Source: JBNNGK01 sp050268245 (GTDB lineage Bacteria > Pseudomonadota > Gammaproteobacteria > Enterobacterales > Enterobacteriaceae). From it: a DNA stretch of 64,000 nt. Made by a program: the position numbers and the translations under genes. Numbering within the stretch: the stretch's first letter is position 1; the number at the start of each line of letters is the position of its first letter. Below, piece after piece: positions 1-11,766 of this stretch. The stretch is taken from the NCBI RefSeq assembly GCF_050268245.1, contig NZ_JBNNGK010000002.1, positions 124,001-188,000 on the forward strand, written 5' to 3'. The notes beneath the pieces were generated by a model that was not told the DNA's origin, ran no database searches, and was given only the letters and a program-made list of their open reading frames with translations.

Positions 1-1928
<1,928 letters not shown>

Positions 1929-2411
1929 ATGAACAAGGTTGCTCAGTATTATCGCGAATTGCTGGCATCACTGACCGAACGTGTGAACAAGGGGGAGCGT
2001 GACATTGAAGAATTAGTCGCCAGCGCTGAACGGCGGTTAGATGAAATGGGGGATTTAACCCGTGATGAAGTGGCGCAGCTAAAACTGGCGGTGCGGCGCG
2101 ATCTGGAAGAGTTTGCCCGTAGCTATGAAGAAAACCGCGAAGATTTCACCGATAGCGTATTCATGCGGGTGATAAAAGAGAGCCTCTGGCAGGAGCTGGC
2201 GGATATTACCGATAAAACCCAGTTGGAATGGCGTGAAGTGCTGAAAGACGTCAGTCACCATGGGGTATACCACAGCGGTGAGGTGGTGGGGCTTGGGAAT
2301 TTAGTCTGTGAGAAATGCCATCATCACCTGGCATTTTATACGCCGGAAGTGCTGCCGCGCTGCCCAAAATGCGGGCACGATCAGTTCCAGCGTCGGCCAT
2401 TTGAACCGTAA
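1929..2411 (+). CDS. ybeL: YbeL family zinc-ribbon protein (DUF1451)
   Basis: Small cytoplasmic protein of about 160 residues and unknown biochemical role. The N-terminal two thirds are charged and helical, probably coiled coil (residues 1-110). The C-terminus holds a zinc ribbon with paired cysteines, CEKCHHH and RCPKCGHD. The ATG at 1929 is chosen over the upstream in-frame codon at 1872 because it is preceded by GAGGAG and gives the family N-terminus MNKVAQYYREL. It stands alone, divergent from leuS and convergent with rihA. Family assignment is firm; function is not known. Confidence 0.9.
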   Translation: MNKVAQYYRELLASLTERVNKGERDIEELVASAERRLDEMGDLTRDEVAQLKLAVRRDLEEFARSYEENREDFTDSVFMRVIKESLWQELADITDKTQLEWREVLKDVSHHGVYHSGEVVGLGNLVCEKCHHHLAFYTPEVLPRCPKCGHDQFQRRPFEP

Positions 2412-2430
2412 TTTATCTATTGGTTGCCAC

Positions 2431-2460
2431 GGCTCTCCACGCTGAATCATGTGGAGAGCC
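2431..2460. terminator. Hairpin between convergent ybeL and rihA
   Basis: A perfect 10-bp stem (GGCTCTCCAC paired with GTGGAGAGCC) with a 10-nt loop lies between the two stop codons. Its position suits a terminator shared by both genes, although the T-tract is weak on either strand (GGTTTC on the forward side). Confidence 0.6.
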
Positions 2461-2499
2461 GGTTTCATCAGATGCTGCTGGTTTCGTCAACGCTTACTG

Positions 2500-3432
2500 T
2501 TAATAGCGGGCGACGCAGGTTGCTAATAAATCGACAAATCCTTGGCGTTCGATGCCGGTCAACACCTCTACGTTAGCCGGTCTTCCGGTTTGCTGGAACT
2601 CGTCCACCACCGTTTGCCCAAGGGTATAGTTGCCTTTAGTCTCGACCCCCACCCAGCGTTGATGGCTTTCGAACAGCTGTGGCGCTAGCAACCAGGCAAT
2701 GACGCAAGGGTCATGCATCGCCGCGCCGGGGAGTTTACGTGGATGGCTGAGATAAAGCGGCAGATAAAAATCGAGCATTTCACCGACGGCTGTGGCAATG
2801 GGGTTGCCGATTGCGCGAATGCGTTCGACGTCTTGTGGCAACATCAGTGCCTGATGGGTAACGTTTAAACCCGCCATGGTTAGCGGTACGCCAGATTGCA
2901 GCACCATTTCCGCCGCCTCTGGATCCACGTAGATGTTGAACTCAGCGACCGGCGTAATATTGCCCAGATTCATCGCGCCGCCCATAAAGACGATGCGTTC
3001 AATGTTAGATTTCAATTCAGGGTGTTGTGCCAGCAGTAACGCAATGTTGGTCATTGGCCCAATGACGACCAGAGTGATGGGTTGTGGGCAGGTACGCAGT
3101 AATTCGGCGATCAGTTCGACGGCGGTTTGTTTGACAGGCTTGATCTGCGGTGCGGGCAGCTGCGTGTTGCCCATACCCGTTTGGCCGTGCATATAGTCGG
3201 CAATAACCAATTCGCGCAGTAAGGGTTTAGCGGCACCGGCCGCGACCGGAATGTCCTCGCGTTGCATCAGCGTTAGCAGTGCAAGAGTATTATGCAAGGT
3301 TTTCTCCGGCGTTTGGTTACCGGCAGACACGGTGATGGCTTTGACATCTAACTCTGGTGCGCGCAGCGCCATTGCCAGAGCAATCGCATCATCCAGGCCC
3401 GGGTCGCAATCAATAATTATTGGTTTTGGCAT
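2500..3432 (-). CDS. rihA: Pyrimidine-specific ribonucleoside hydrolase RihA
   Basis: Hydrolyses the N-glycosidic bond of pyrimidine ribonucleosides (cytidine, uridine) to base and ribose in salvage. The 310-residue protein opens with [19 protein letters not shown], the calcium-binding DxDxGxDD signature of nucleoside hydrolases. It also has the N-rich [12 protein letters not shown] motif around residue 165 and a conserved MHDP segment near residue 240. Length matches E. coli RihA (311). It lies just downstream of gltL in the same orientation, as in E. coli, separated by 100 bp that include a strong hairpin. The call over RihB or RihC rests on this synteny. Confidence 0.93.
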   Translation of the reverse strand: MPKPIIIDCDPGLDDAIALAMALRAPELDVKAITVSAGNQTPEKTLHNTLALLTLMQREDIPVAAGAAKPLLRELVIADYMHGQTGMGNTQLPAPQIKPVKQTAVELIAELLRTCPQPITLVVIGPMTNIALLLAQHPELKSNIERIVFMGGAMNLGNITPVAEFNIYVDPEAAEMVLQSGVPLTMAGLNVTHQALMLPQDVERIRAIGNPIATAVGEMLDFYLPLYLSHPRKLPGAAMHDPCVIAWLLAPQLFESHQRWVGVETKGNYTLGQTVVDEFQQTGRPANVEVLTGIERQGFVDLLATCVARY

Positions 3433-3502
3433 GTGTTCTCTCCTTTGCTCGTTAATTTTGCTACGAGCATCGGATCAAACCCGATAATAAACAAGGACTT
3501 TT

Positions 3503-3525
3503 AATGCGCCCTGTGCGGGCGCATT
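3503..3525. other. Intercistronic hairpin between gltL and rihA
   Basis: An inverted repeat (AATGCGCC / GGCGCATT) with a 7-nt loop lies directly after the gltL stop codon. There is no T-run on the reverse strand, so it may stabilise the 3' end or partly terminate the gltIJKL message rather than act as a full terminator. Inference from structure only. Confidence 0.5.
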
Positions 3526-3532
3526 GGAAGGA

Positions 3533-4258
3533 TTAATGCAGAATTTTCGCCAGAAAATCTTTGGCACGCTCAGACTCTGGATTGTTGAAGAAATCGTCTT
3601 TTTTACGATCTTCAACAATCTTTCCCTCATCCATGAAGATTACGCGGTGTGCCACTTTACGGGCGAACCCCATTTCGTGCGTGACCACCATCATCGTCAT
3701 GCCTTCCTGCGCCAGCTCAACCATAACGTCCAGCACTTCATTGATCATTTCTGGATCCAGCGCCGAGGTCGGTTCGTCAAACAGCATCGCGATCGGATCC
3801 ATGCACAACGCGCGAGCGATCGCGACACGCTGCTGCTGACCGCCGGAAAGTTGTGCCGGATATTTATCGGCGTGTGCGGTTAGCCCTACACGTTTGAGTA
3901 ACGCCAGGCCTTTCTCACGGGCGGCCGCTTTGTCTCGCTTGAGCACTTTGACCTGAGCCAGGATTAGGTTTTCGATAATGGAAAGGTGAGGGAACAGTTC
4001 AAAATGCTGGAACACCATGCCGACTTTAGCGCGTAACTGCGCCAGATTGGTTTTTTTGTCATTAACGTGCGTGCCGTTGACCACAATTTCACCTTTCTGG
4101 ATCGGTTCCAGACCGTTAACAATTTTGATCAACGTCGACTTACCTGAGCCAGAGGGGCCGCAGACCACAACTACTTCACCTTTTTTGACTTCTGTGGAGC
4201 AATCGGCCAGCACCTGAAAGTGACCGTACCACTTCGAAACATTTTTCAGGGAAATCAT
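3533..4258 (-). CDS. gltL: Glutamate/aspartate ABC transporter ATP-binding protein GltL
   Basis: Cytoplasmic ATPase that powers glutamate/aspartate import with GltJK and GltI. It has 241 residues. Walker A is GPSGSGKST, the ABC signature is LSGGQQQR, Walker B is [12 protein letters not shown], and the switch histidine lies in VVTHEMG. A TTG codon lies one triplet upstream, but the ATG at 4258 gives the family start [12 protein letters not shown] and overlaps the gltK stop as TGATG, which implies translational coupling. It is the last transporter gene of the gltIJKL operon. Confidence 0.97.
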   Translation of the reverse strand: MISLKNVSKWYGHFQVLADCSTEVKKGEVVVVCGPSGSGKSTLIKIVNGLEPIQKGEIVVNGTHVNDKKTNLAQLRAKVGMVFQHFELFPHLSIIENLILAQVKVLKRDKAAAREKGLALLKRVGLTAHADKYPAQLSGGQQQRVAIARALCMDPIAMLFDEPTSALDPEMINEVLDVMVELAQEGMTMMVVTHEMGFARKVAHRVIFMDEGKIVEDRKKDDFFNNPESERAKDFLAKILH

Positions 4259-4932
4259 CAAACCGTCCTTTTCTTCAAATAGCTAACCAGCGCCGAAGCG
4301 GCAATACTGATAACAAAGTAGACAAAACCGGCAAACAAGATCATTTCAACCTGCGTGCCATCGCGCTCGCCGATGCTTGAGGCGGTACGGAAGAAGTCAG
4401 CCAAGCTTAATACGTAAACCAGCGAGGTATCCTGAAACAGCACAATACCTTGCGTCAGTAACAGCGGTACCATGGCACGGAACGCTTGTGGCAGGATCAC
4501 TAACCTCATGGACTGCCATTGCGTCATGCCCAATGCTAACGCTGCGGAGGATTGGCCGCGTGATACGCTGAGAATCCCGGCGCGAATGATTTCCGAGTAA
4601 TACGCAGCTTCAAACAGCGAAAAGGCGACCATCGCCGAGATGAGGCGAATATCGGTTTTCGGTGAGAGTCCGAGCACCTGTTGCAATAAGCTGGGCACGA
4701 CCAGATAGAACCACAGCAGCACCATAACCAGCGGCACGGAGCGGAACAGGTTAACGTATAGGGTGGCGAACCAACTGATCGGTTTGAACGACGATAGGCG
4801 CATCACCGCTAACAGTGTGCCCCAGATAATGCCGAAGATGACCGCCGTCACGGTGATCTTCAACGTAATGACCATGCCTTGCAGTAAATAAGGGATGTTC
4901 GGGATAATCGATCCCCAGTCAAATTCGTACAT
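4258..4932 (-). CDS. gltK: Glutamate/aspartate ABC transporter permease GltK
   Basis: Inner-membrane permease of the glutamate/aspartate importer, 224 residues with about five hydrophobic helices. The EAA-type loop that docks the ATPase reads [21 protein letters not shown] around residues 131-151. The start codon overlaps the gltJ stop by one base and the stop codon overlaps gltL by one base, so the three genes are tightly coupled. It pairs with GltJ to form the channel. Confidence 0.96.
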   Translation of the reverse strand: MYEFDWGSIIPNIPYLLQGMVITLKITVTAVIFGIIWGTLLAVMRLSSFKPISWFATLYVNLFRSVPLVMVLLWFYLVVPSLLQQVLGLSPKTDIRLISAMVAFSLFEAAYYSEIIRAGILSVSRGQSSAALALGMTQWQSMRLVILPQAFRAMVPLLLTQGIVLFQDTSLVYVLSLADFFRTASSIGERDGTQVEMILFAGFVYFVISIAASALVSYLKKRTV

Positions 4933-5672
4933 TATTTACTCCCCATATTGCCGGGTAACTGCACCTTGCGTTCGACCATACGCATCAACAACATAATGAC
5001 GGCGTTGATGCCGATATATGCGAGCGTAATTGCGGTGAATGATTCATAGGCATGCGCAGAGTAATCCAACAGTTTGCCGGCCTGGGCCGCCATATCGACC
5101 AAGCCTATGGTTGAAGCGATGGCGGAGTTTTTAACCAGGTTGAGCATTTCTGAGGTCATCGGCGGTACAATAACCCGGTAGGCATTCGGCAATAGCACGT
5201 AGCGGTAGGTTTGCGGCAGCGTCAACCCCATTGCCAATCCGGCAGCCTGTTGACCGCGCGGTAGCGATTGAATGGCGGCGCGCACCTGTTCGCAGACGCG
5301 AGCGGCGGTAAACAGCCCAAGACAGAGCATTGAGGAAACGAAGAATTGAATATTGGGATCCAATTCAGCCTTAAACCACATACCGATATCTGAGGGGAGC
5401 AGTTCTGGAACTACGAGATACCAGGTAAAAAACTGTACGATCAGTGGCACATTACGAAATAGTTCGACGTAAACGGTACCAAGGGTGGACAGAAAACGGT
5501 TGGGGACGGTACGCAAAATCCCGAACAGAGAACCGACAAAGAAAGCGATAATCCATGCGCAGACGGAGAGGGCAATCGTTACCTGGAAGCCGGACCAAAT
5601 CCAACCGAGATAGGTGGTATTACCAAACGGCGCTTGTTCTAAAAAGATACCCCAGTTCCAATCTATTGACAT
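4932..5672 (-). CDS. gltJ: Glutamate/aspartate ABC transporter permease GltJ
   Basis: Second inner-membrane permease of the importer. The ATG at 5672 gives [10 protein letters not shown] and a 246-residue product, the same length as E. coli GltJ. A start four codons upstream is possible but less conserved. Several transmembrane helices are visible. The EAA loop reads [21 protein letters not shown] in the C-terminal half. It is separated from gltI by an unusually long 343-bp gap that probably carries a processed small RNA. Confidence 0.96.
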   Translation of the reverse strand: MSIDWNWGIFLEQAPFGNTTYLGWIWSGFQVTIALSVCAWIIAFFVGSLFGILRTVPNRFLSTLGTVYVELFRNVPLIVQFFTWYLVVPELLPSDIGMWFKAELDPNIQFFVSSMLCLGLFTAARVCEQVRAAIQSLPRGQQAAGLAMGLTLPQTYRYVLLPNAYRVIVPPMTSEMLNLVKNSAIASTIGLVDMAAQAGKLLDYSAHAYESFTAITLAYIGINAVIMLLMRMVERKVQLPGNMGSK

Positions 5673-5739
5673 AAAAAACTCCAATAAACTAGCGCAATGC
5701 GCCTTAAATATTGATGGCGGAGTGACGCCGATCGCTACG

Positions 5740-5930
5740 CTGCCAGTGGTTTTGGTTTAGCGCTGCGGAGGCGACATGGGAAGCGATGCGGAAGGGGAAC
5801 GGCCTTCCGCATGGATTACCTGTCTGTCCCGAATTGGTTCTACAGGGCATTTTGCTGATCATTCTTATCGGCTTGGCGCTGAAAAACCTCACGTCTCTGC
5901 GTACCTTTGGTTTTTGCCCAGCGCGAATTC
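5740..5930 (-). ncRNA. Candidate SroC-like small RNA in the gltI-gltJ spacer
   Basis: In E. coli and Salmonella the gltI-gltJ spacer yields SroC, an RNase E product of the gltIJKL mRNA that sponges GcvB. The spacer here is 343 bp, has no credible gene, and holds a strong hairpin at 5786-5812 (ATGCGGAAGG / CCTTCCGCAT). Position supports an SroC equivalent. Boundaries are guesses and I could not confirm sequence homology. Confidence 0.4.
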
Positions 5931-6015
5931 GAACGGGCTGCATCAATTACGCCTGTTGTCGCAAACTCGTGCCATCAACGGGCGGGTGGCATTAGCCATT
6001 CCCGCTCTATTGTTA

Positions 6016-6912
6016 TTAGTTCAGTGCCTTATCGTTTGGTTGTTTGAATAATTGCTTCATGTCGTCAGACAACGCGAAGTGCATATTCAAATTTTTCGGT
6101 GGGATAGGTTGATTGAACCACTTATCAAACCATTTAGCGGCTTCACCAGAGGTTTGTGCCTGAGCGATAGTGTCGTCAACCAGCTTTTTGAACTCAGGAT
6201 CGTCTTTACGCAACATACAGCCATAGGCCTCTTTGGATTGCGGCATACCAACGATATCCCATTGGTCAGGTTTCTTGGCTTTTGCTCGTTCACCCGCCAG
6301 TAAGGCATCATCCATCATAAATGCCACTGCGCGCCCACTTTCTAGCGTGCGGAAAGAGTCACCGTGATCTTTTGCGCTAATAATGCGCATTTTCATCTTG
6401 TCTTTATCGTTTAGGTTGTGCAGTAACACTTCAGAGGTGGTACCCGACGTCACTACCACGGTCTGATCGGCTAAGTCTTTAAAATCTTTAATATCTGAAC
6501 CTTTCTTCACCAGCAGGCGAGTGCCGACGATGAAAATCGTATCGGAGAATGCGGCCTGTTTCTGACGTTCGAGGTTATTGGTGGTGGAGCCACACTCGAA
6601 ATCAAACGTCCCATTTTGCAGCAATGGAATACGGTTTTGCGAGGTGATTGGGAGCATTTTGACTTGCAGATTCGGCGCATTTAATTTTTTCTTGATCGCA
6701 TCTACGATCTGATTGGAATAGTCTTGTGAGTACCCCACCACTTTCTGTTGATTATTGTAGTAGGAAAAGGGCACGGAGGACTCACGGTGTCCCACCACGA
6801 TCACGTCGTTGTCTTTAATTTTCTTCAGCGTACCGGTCAACGCTTCCGCATGGGCTACGCTACTTGCCATACCGATAAGCAATAACGATAACGCCAGTTT
6901 ACGCATTTGCAT
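6016..6912 (-). CDS. gltI: Glutamate/aspartate periplasmic binding protein GltI
   Basis: Periplasmic receptor that delivers glutamate and aspartate to GltJKL. It has 298 residues, with a signal peptide MQMRKLALSLLLIGMASSVAHA (about 1-22) followed by a type 2 solute-binding fold. Family segments include GHRESSVPFSYYNNQQKVVGYS, the cysteine-containing FDFECGSTTNN, and the second cysteine in AYGCMLRKDDPEF. It is the first gene of gltIJKL. Its leader carries a hairpin and a CA-rich element just before the ribosome site. Identity is near certain. Confidence 0.97.
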   Translation of the reverse strand: MQMRKLALSLLLIGMASSVAHAEALTGTLKKIKDNDVIVVGHRESSVPFSYYNNQQKVVGYSQDYSNQIVDAIKKKLNAPNLQVKMLPITSQNRIPLLQNGTFDFECGSTTNNLERQKQAAFSDTIFIVGTRLLVKKGSDIKDFKDLADQTVVVTSGTTSEVLLHNLNDKDKMKMRIISAKDHGDSFRTLESGRAVAFMMDDALLAGERAKAKKPDQWDIVGMPQSKEAYGCMLRKDDPEFKKLVDDTIAQAQTSGEAAKWFDKWFNQPIPPKNLNMHFALSDDMKQLFKQPNDKALN

Positions 6913-6920
6913 GGTTCAAC

Positions 6921-6957
6921 TCCTCGCTGTTGTCGTGTTCGGCACTCAAAGAGTGCC
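6921..6957 (-). promoter_or_regulatory. gltI leader: GcvB-type CA-rich site and hairpin
   Basis: Reading the reverse strand, a 17-bp inverted repeat (GGCACTC-TTT-GAGTGCC, 6941-6957) is followed by GAACACGACAACAGCG (6925-6940) and then the GAGGA ribosome site. GcvB binds gltI mRNA through CA-rich stretches of this kind in E. coli and Salmonella. The sequence is seen directly; GcvB control is inferred. Confidence 0.5.
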
Positions 6958-7283
6958 AAGAATAAAATGGCTATTTCTTGATCATAGGCGAAAGATAGCC
7001 TGAGTACTGATGACTGTTAGAAAATAGCCGATTGTGAACAGAATGAAACGAAAATGTTTCATAGTTTGAGACATCACGCGCACCAAACAGAGGCAATAAA
7101 ACAACCAGGCACCGTCATGGTGCGGGTTATGCACGCATGTAGTGCGCAAAGGCGTACCAATGTCATCAAAAGTAAATCTGTCCGGATATCAGAAGGATTA
7201 AAGCAAGGAGTATGCCAGCCATGCGCTGGTTGAATAGAATTTAGGGCAGTAGAGGCGGGGCGCAACGCGTGCGCCCCAAAGCA
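6958..7283. other. Intergenic region upstream of gltI, downstream of lnt
   Basis: Holds the gltI promoter (not pinned down). It contains an 18-bp inverted repeat TGAAAC-N6-GTTTCA at 7044-7061 and a GC-rich hairpin (GGGGCGCA / TGCGCCCC, 7257-7277) placed right after the lnt stop. The hairpin lacks a T-run. A second small hairpin (GCACC-N5-GGTGC) lies near 7110 and is followed on the reverse strand by a T-rich stretch. No gene is supported. Confidence 0.5.
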
Positions 7284-8813
7284 TTATTTGCGGCGTAGGC
7301 TCAGAATTAAAGCCAGGCCACCCAAGAGCGCGGTAACAATCCACAGCGGAACGCCACCAAAACGCGCGTAAGGGGTAATACCGGTCGTGGGGGTCACGTT
7401 CACGTCCAACACCTGGCGGGTGAACTGCGGTATTTCGGCAATAATCTCGCCGGTCGGGCCTATCGCTGCCGTCACGCCATTATTGGTGCTGCGCAGCAAT
7501 GGCCGCCCTAACTCCAGCGCCCGCATGCGCGCCATTTGGAAGTGTTGCCACGGCCCGATGGAATGGCCAAACCAAGCGTCATTGGAGAGAGTGAGCAAGA
7601 AGTTGGTATCTGGCCGGAAGTTATCTCGCACCTGCTGGCCGAGCACAATCTCATAGCAAATGGCGGCAGTCAGGTTTAAGCCGCGCACTTTCAGCTGGGG
7701 CTGAACGTAGTCGCCACGGCTAAACGATGACATCGGCAGATCAAAGAACGGTGCGAGTGGCCGTAACAGCGTCTCCAGCGGGACGAACTCGCCGAATGGC
7801 ACCAGATGATGCTTATTGTAGCGATCGGCCGCAGGGTAGCGATACGGCTCATTTTCACCCAGCACAATCACACTGTTGAAGAATTGCGTGCCTTGAGGCG
7901 TTGCACGAGCATCAACAATGCCGGTGATCAGGCTGCTATTTTTAGCGCGCATCAGATCATCCATCATGGTCAAGAAACCATTTTGGTTACTTTCCACATC
8001 AGGAATGGCTGATTCTGGCCAGATAATGATCGGCGCTTTACCGGCGTAGGGGCGAGTCGCGTCAAGGTAGGTTTGCAATGTGCTGATGAGCGCTTTCGGA
8101 TCCCACTTCATCGATTGGGCGATATTACCTTGCACCATCGCCACATTGACCGCTTTTTCTGGCTGAGGGGTAAACCAATGCCATTGACGCAATGGCCAGG
8201 GCAATAGCAGCATCGCTATGGCAATCAGCGCAGGGGTAATGCGTCGTTGATTGACGGCGTAAACCAGCAAGCCGCTGAGTGACATGAGAATGAAGGTGAT
8301 GGTCTCAACGCCAAACAGCGGCGCAATGCCTTTGAGCGGGCCGTCAATCTGGCTGTAACCAAACTGTAGCCATGGGAAGCCCGTCAACACCCAACCGCGT
8401 AGGAACTCGGTTATTTGCCACAGCACAGGTGCGGCGATTGCCAGTCGCAGCCAGTTGGTTTTCGGCCATAGGCGCGTGAGTAGCCCGGCGAACAACCCGC
8501 AGTACAGCGACAGGTAGGCCGCCAGCAGCAGCACTAAGAAAATATTAACCGCGAACGGCATACCGCCGAAGTCGGCGATGCTCACGTAGACCCAATTGAC
8601 ACCACTACCGAATAGCCCCATTCCCCAGAGGAAACCGAGTAAGGCCGACTGTTTAGTTGTGCGGTTAAGGGTGACAGCTAACAGGCCAAAAAGAGAGACA
8701 ATAGCCGCGGGCCATAAGTCATAAGGAGAAAATGCCAGCGTTCCACTGGCACCGAAAAACAGCGCCAGCAGGGCACGTACCCGCTGGCGTTCGAGCAAAG
8801 AGGCTTTAGCCAT
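7284..8813 (-). CDS. lnt: Apolipoprotein N-acyltransferase
   Basis: Inner-membrane enzyme that adds the third acyl chain to the N-terminal cysteine of lipoproteins, required for sorting to the outer membrane. It has 509 residues. The N-terminal 220 residues form several membrane helices. The nitrilase domain follows, with the catalytic glutamate in [10 protein letters not shown], the lysine region around [11 protein letters not shown], and the catalytic cysteine in [11 protein letters not shown] final helix near the C-terminus ends in LRRK. It starts 7 bp after the corC stop and is the last gene of the ybeZYX-lnt operon. Confidence 0.97.
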   Translation of the reverse strand: MAKASLLERQRVRALLALFFGASGTLAFSPYDLWPAAIVSLFGLLAVTLNRTTKQSALLGFLWGMGLFGSGVNWVYVSIADFGGMPFAVNIFLVLLLAAYLSLYCGLFAGLLTRLWPKTNWLRLAIAAPVLWQITEFLRGWVLTGFPWLQFGYSQIDGPLKGIAPLFGVETITFILMSLSGLLVYAVNQRRITPALIAIAMLLLPWPLRQWHWFTPQPEKAVNVAMVQGNIAQSMKWDPKALISTLQTYLDATRPYAGKAPIIIWPESAIPDVESNQNGFLTMMDDLMRAKNSSLITGIVDARATPQGTQFFNSVIVLGENEPYRYPAADRYNKHHLVPFGEFVPLETLLRPLAPFFDLPMSSFSRGDYVQPQLKVRGLNLTAAICYEIVLGQQVRDNFRPDTNFLLTLSNDAWFGHSIGPWQHFQMARMRALELGRPLLRSTNNGVTAAIGPTGEIIAEIPQFTRQVLDVNVTPTTGITPYARFGGVPLWIVTALLGGLALILSLRRK

Positions 8814-8820
8814 GTGAAAT

Positions 8821-9699
8821 TTAGTCTTCCAGTTTCGGTTGCGGAGCGTCGTCCGGAATTTTTACATGAACCTGGATGATACGTCGACTGTCGGCCATGG
8901 CAACTTTAAACAGGTAACCTTCGATTTCAATGGTTTCACCGCGAGCAGGTAAATGGCCGAAAGCTTGCATGATCAGGCCACCGATGGTGTCGACCTCATC
9001 ATCGCTGAAGTTGGTTTCGAAGGCTTCGTTGAAATCTTCGATTGGCGTCAGGGCACGCACGGTGTACATGTGGCGGCTGAGCTGACGGATATCACAATCT
9101 TCTTCATCATCATATTCGTCTTCAATTTCACCGACAATCAACTCCAGAATGTCTTCGATGGTGACCAGACCGGAGACACCGCCGAACTCGTCAATGACAA
9201 TCGCCATGTGATAACGCTGAGAGCGAAACTCTTTCAGCATCCGGTCAACCCGCTTGCTTTCCGGTACTACCACCGCAGGGCGTAACACCTTATCGATGCT
9301 GAACGGCTCTGAATCTGCGCGCATAAACGGTAACAGATCCTTAGCCATCAGAATGCCTTCGATGTGATCTTTATCTTCACTGATCACCGGGAAGCGCGAG
9401 TGGGATGAGTCGATAATCGCGTCCAGACACTCTTCCAACGTCTGGTTACGCTTGAGCGTCACCATTTGGGAGCGAGGGATCATGATGTCGCGTACGCGCT
9501 GTTCGGCGATATCCATCACGCCTTCCAGCATGTCACGGGTATCGGGATCGATCAGATCGTTTTGCTCGGAATCACGGATCAGCTCGACCAGGTCGTCACG
9601 GTTTTTCGGTTCGCCGTGGAATAGCTGGTTAAGGAGAAGAGTAAAGAACCCTTTCTTGGGACTGGGGCTATCATTGCTTTGTGAATGGTCGTCGCTCAT
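8821..9699 (-). CDS. corC: CorC/YbeX, CBS-domain protein (magnesium/cobalt efflux)
   Basis: Cytoplasmic protein of 292 residues linked to Mg/Co efflux; in E. coli it is also tied to ribosome homeostasis with YbeY and YbeZ. Two CBS domains span about residues 65-190 ([14 protein letters not shown], then [16 protein letters not shown]). The acidic run [13 protein letters not shown] follows, then a CorC/HlyC C-terminal domain ending near residue 280. It has no membrane-spanning domain of its own, as usual for CorC. It lies between ybeY and lnt in the same orientation. Confidence 0.95.
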   Translation of the reverse strand: MSDDHSQSNDSPSPKKGFFTLLLNQLFHGEPKNRDDLVELIRDSEQNDLIDPDTRDMLEGVMDIAEQRVRDIMIPRSQMVTLKRNQTLEECLDAIIDSSHSRFPVISEDKDHIEGILMAKDLLPFMRADSEPFSIDKVLRPAVVVPESKRVDRMLKEFRSQRYHMAIVIDEFGGVSGLVTIEDILELIVGEIEDEYDDEEDCDIRQLSRHMYTVRALTPIEDFNEAFETNFSDDEVDTIGGLIMQAFGHLPARGETIEIEGYLFKVAMADSRRIIQVHVKIPDDAPQPKLED

Positions 9700-9789
9700 G
9701 GCGTTTTAGTTAATATCACTCATGTAAGAGTTATCGATGTCAGCGACAGCCTGGCGATTAAGCCAAGCTGTGGGGTAAACGGCTGACGT

Positions 9790-10263
9790 TTAAGTGGGGT
9801 CTTTTTCCGCAAGGTATGGGTCTGGGTAGCCCAGATCCTGCATAATCTCGGTTTCCAAAGACTCCATTTCTTCGGCTTCATCGTCTTCGATGTGGTCATA
9901 CCCTAGCAGATGAAGGCTGCCGTGGACAACCATATGCGCCCAGTGTGCTTCCAGCGTTTTGGCTTGTTCAACCGCTTCCTGTTCAACGACCTGCCGACAA
10001 ATGATCAGATCGCCAAGCAGAGGGAGCTCCACGCCGGGGGGCGCTTCAAACGGAAACGATAACACATTGGTTGGTTTATCTTTGCCGCGATAGGTCAAGT
10101 TTAGTGTGTTGCTTTCAACCTCATCGACCAGGCGTATGGTGACCTCGGCTTCTTCTTGAAACTGTGGCAATACGCCTTCAAGCCAGCGTTGGAAGGTTTT
10201 TTCATCGGGCAAACCACTATTGTCTTCACAGGCAATTTGTAAGTCTAGGATGACCTGGCTCAC
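9790..10263 (-). CDS. ybeY: Endoribonuclease YbeY (rRNA maturation factor)
   Basis: Single-strand endoribonuclease needed for 16S rRNA 3' processing and ribosome quality control. It has 157 residues, with the zinc-binding triad motif [11 protein letters not shown] near residues 114-124. The start is a GTG at 10263 preceded by AGGAGG at 5-base spacing, and it overlaps the ybeZ stop by 4 bases (GTGA), a sign of translational coupling. The C-terminus ([18 protein letters not shown]) is typical. Confidence 0.96.
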   Translation of the reverse strand: MSQVILDLQIACEDNSGLPDEKTFQRWLEGVLPQFQEEAEVTIRLVDEVESNTLNLTYRGKDKPTNVLSFPFEAPPGVELPLLGDLIICRQVVEQEAVEQAKTLEAHWAHMVVHGSLHLLGYDHIEDDEAEEMESLETEIMQDLGYPDPYLAEKDPT

Positions 10264-11315
10264 GGTGCCTCCTGCTCAGAGGCGGTTTGCGCCTCGCGTT
10301 TACGCTGCTCCGCAATGGCGTCTTTGCGCTTCTGCTCGGCGGCTTCCCAGGCTTCATAAGCGATAACAACGCGTGCGACTACCGGGTGGCGCACTACGTC
10401 TTCGCTGTGGAAGAAGTTAAAACTGATCTCTTCCACTTCAGACAACACTTCTACGGCATGGCGCAGGCCGGATTTCTGATTGCGTGGCAGGTCAATCTGC
10501 GTTACGTCACCGGTGATCACCGCCTTGGAGTTGAAGCCAATACGTGTCAGGAACATTTTCATCTGTTCGATGGTGGTATTTTGGCTCTCGTCCAAAATGA
10601 TAAAGGCATCATTCAGCGTACGGCCACGCATATAGGCCAGCGGCGCAACCTCGATCACATTGCGTTCGATGAGTTTTTCAACGCGTTCAAAGCCCAACAT
10701 TTCAAACAGTGCGTCATACAGCGGGCGCAGGTACGGATCGACCTTTTGGCTGAGATCGCCCGGCAGGAAGCCGAGCTTTTCACCGGCCTCAACCGCTGGA
10801 CGCGTCAGTAAAATACGGCGAACATCCTGACGTTCCAGTGCGTCAACCGCCGCGGCCACCGCCAGATAGGTCTTACCGGTACCGGCCGGGCCGATACCAA
10901 AGGTAATATCATGATCAAGAATATTGGCGATGTACTGCGCCTGATTTGGCGTGCGCGGTTTAACCATGCCACGCTTGGTTTTGATATTGACCGCTTTACC
11001 ATAGTCGGGCACGCTGTCGGCAACCTGCTCCAGCACGCGGCTTTCTTTGATAGCCAGATGAATCTGTTCCGGGTCGATGTCCGGTATGATGCCGCGAATC
11101 GGGGCGGTATCCACATACAGATGGCGCAGAATATCTGCGGCGGCCACCACGCACGGGTTCTTGCCGACCAGTTTAAAGCGGTTGTCACGCCGGTTAATTT
11201 CAATGCCTAATCGACGTTCAAGCTGTTTGATGTTGTCATCAAATGGGCCGCACAGGCTGAGCAAGCGCTTGTTGTCTGCGGGCTCTAACAAAATTTCTTG
11301 TGTTGCGACGTTCAA
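10260..11315 (-). CDS. ybeZ: PhoH-like ATPase YbeZ
   Basis: PhoH-family ATPase that works with YbeY in RNA metabolism. Walker A is [11 protein letters not shown] near residue 140 and Walker B lies in [15 protein letters not shown] start at 11315 is preferred: from it the protein reads (M)[14 protein letters not shown], which aligns with the E. coli start MNIDTREI, and GAGGA sits 6 bases upstream. A TTG four codons earlier (11327) also keeps the frame but has no ribosome site. No ATG or GTG start fits. The product is about 351 residues. First gene of the ybeZYX-lnt operon. Confidence 0.94.
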   Translation of the reverse strand: MNVATQEILLEPADNKRLLSLCGPFDDNIKQLERRLGIEINRRDNRFKLVGKNPCVVAAADILRHLYVDTAPIRGIIPDIDPEQIHLAIKESRVLEQVADSVPDYGKAVNIKTKRGMVKPRTPNQAQYIANILDHDITFGIGPAGTGKTYLAVAAAVDALERQDVRRILLTRPAVEAGEKLGFLPGDLSQKVDPYLRPLYDALFEMLGFERVEKLIERNVIEVAPLAYMRGRTLNDAFIILDESQNTTIEQMKMFLTRIGFNSKAVITGDVTQIDLPRNQKSGLRHAVEVLSEVEEISFNFFHSEDVVRHPVVARVVIAYEAWEAAEQKRKDAIAEQRKREAQTASEQEAP

Positions 11316-11694
11316 ACGAATCCTCAAGGCTCCTATCGGGCCTGGTTGATGTCAAAGTTACGTGCTCACGATGCGCGCGTTCAGAGCAAATCTGAGCCGT
11401 ATACGATGAATTATTCATGGTGTACGGCCAGCGCGCAAGTTTACCTCTTCTCTATCTGTGCGCTGGCCTGGAAATTCAAGGGCTGAGCATGAAAAACATG
11501 GCGTGATGGCGCTCCGTTAGTGATAGCGCGTAGCGCTGGGCATGATCCGCGGGTTATCGCTCGAACATGAAATACCGCGGTAGAGTCTAGGCCTTAAGCG
11601 CGTATGTGGCAGCTTCAGGATAACAGGCTTATGCCACGCATTACCCTGTACGGCGCTAACTAACGTCCGGCTCAAGGACAGGGCATCAGGTTGT
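11316..11694. other. Gene-free spacer upstream of ybeZ
   Basis: This 380-bp stretch holds the ybeZ promoter region but no supported gene. The main structure is an inverted repeat at 11426-11468 (GGCCAGCGCGCA with TGTGCGCTGGCC, one mismatch, 19-nt loop). I looked for a sigma-32 promoter, which is expected for ybeZ in E. coli, and found a CTTGAA at 11475-11480 (reverse strand) but no convincing -10 partner. Confidence 0.45.
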
Positions 11695-11728
11695 AAAAAA
11701 TGCCGGTCAGGATTAACTGAACGGCATT
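11695..11728 (-). terminator. Rho-independent terminator of yjdM
   Basis: On the reverse strand, AATGCCG pairs with CGGCATT (with an inner CAG/CTG pairing) and is followed by a T-run (TTTTTTA). It lies about 40 bp after the yjdM stop codon. Confidence 0.8.
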
Positions 11729-11766
11729 CGGCACGGTGAGCCCGTTACTTGCGAAAATCAGCGGGA

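Noticed and set aside
5704..6015. Small frames in the gltI-gltJ spacer
   Set aside because: No conserved product; the spacer is better explained as structured RNA.
6936..6960. Sigma-54 promoter for gltI (TTGGCAC-...-GC)
   Set aside because: The spacing between the GG and GC elements is 12 instead of 10; the sequence is better read as a hairpin.
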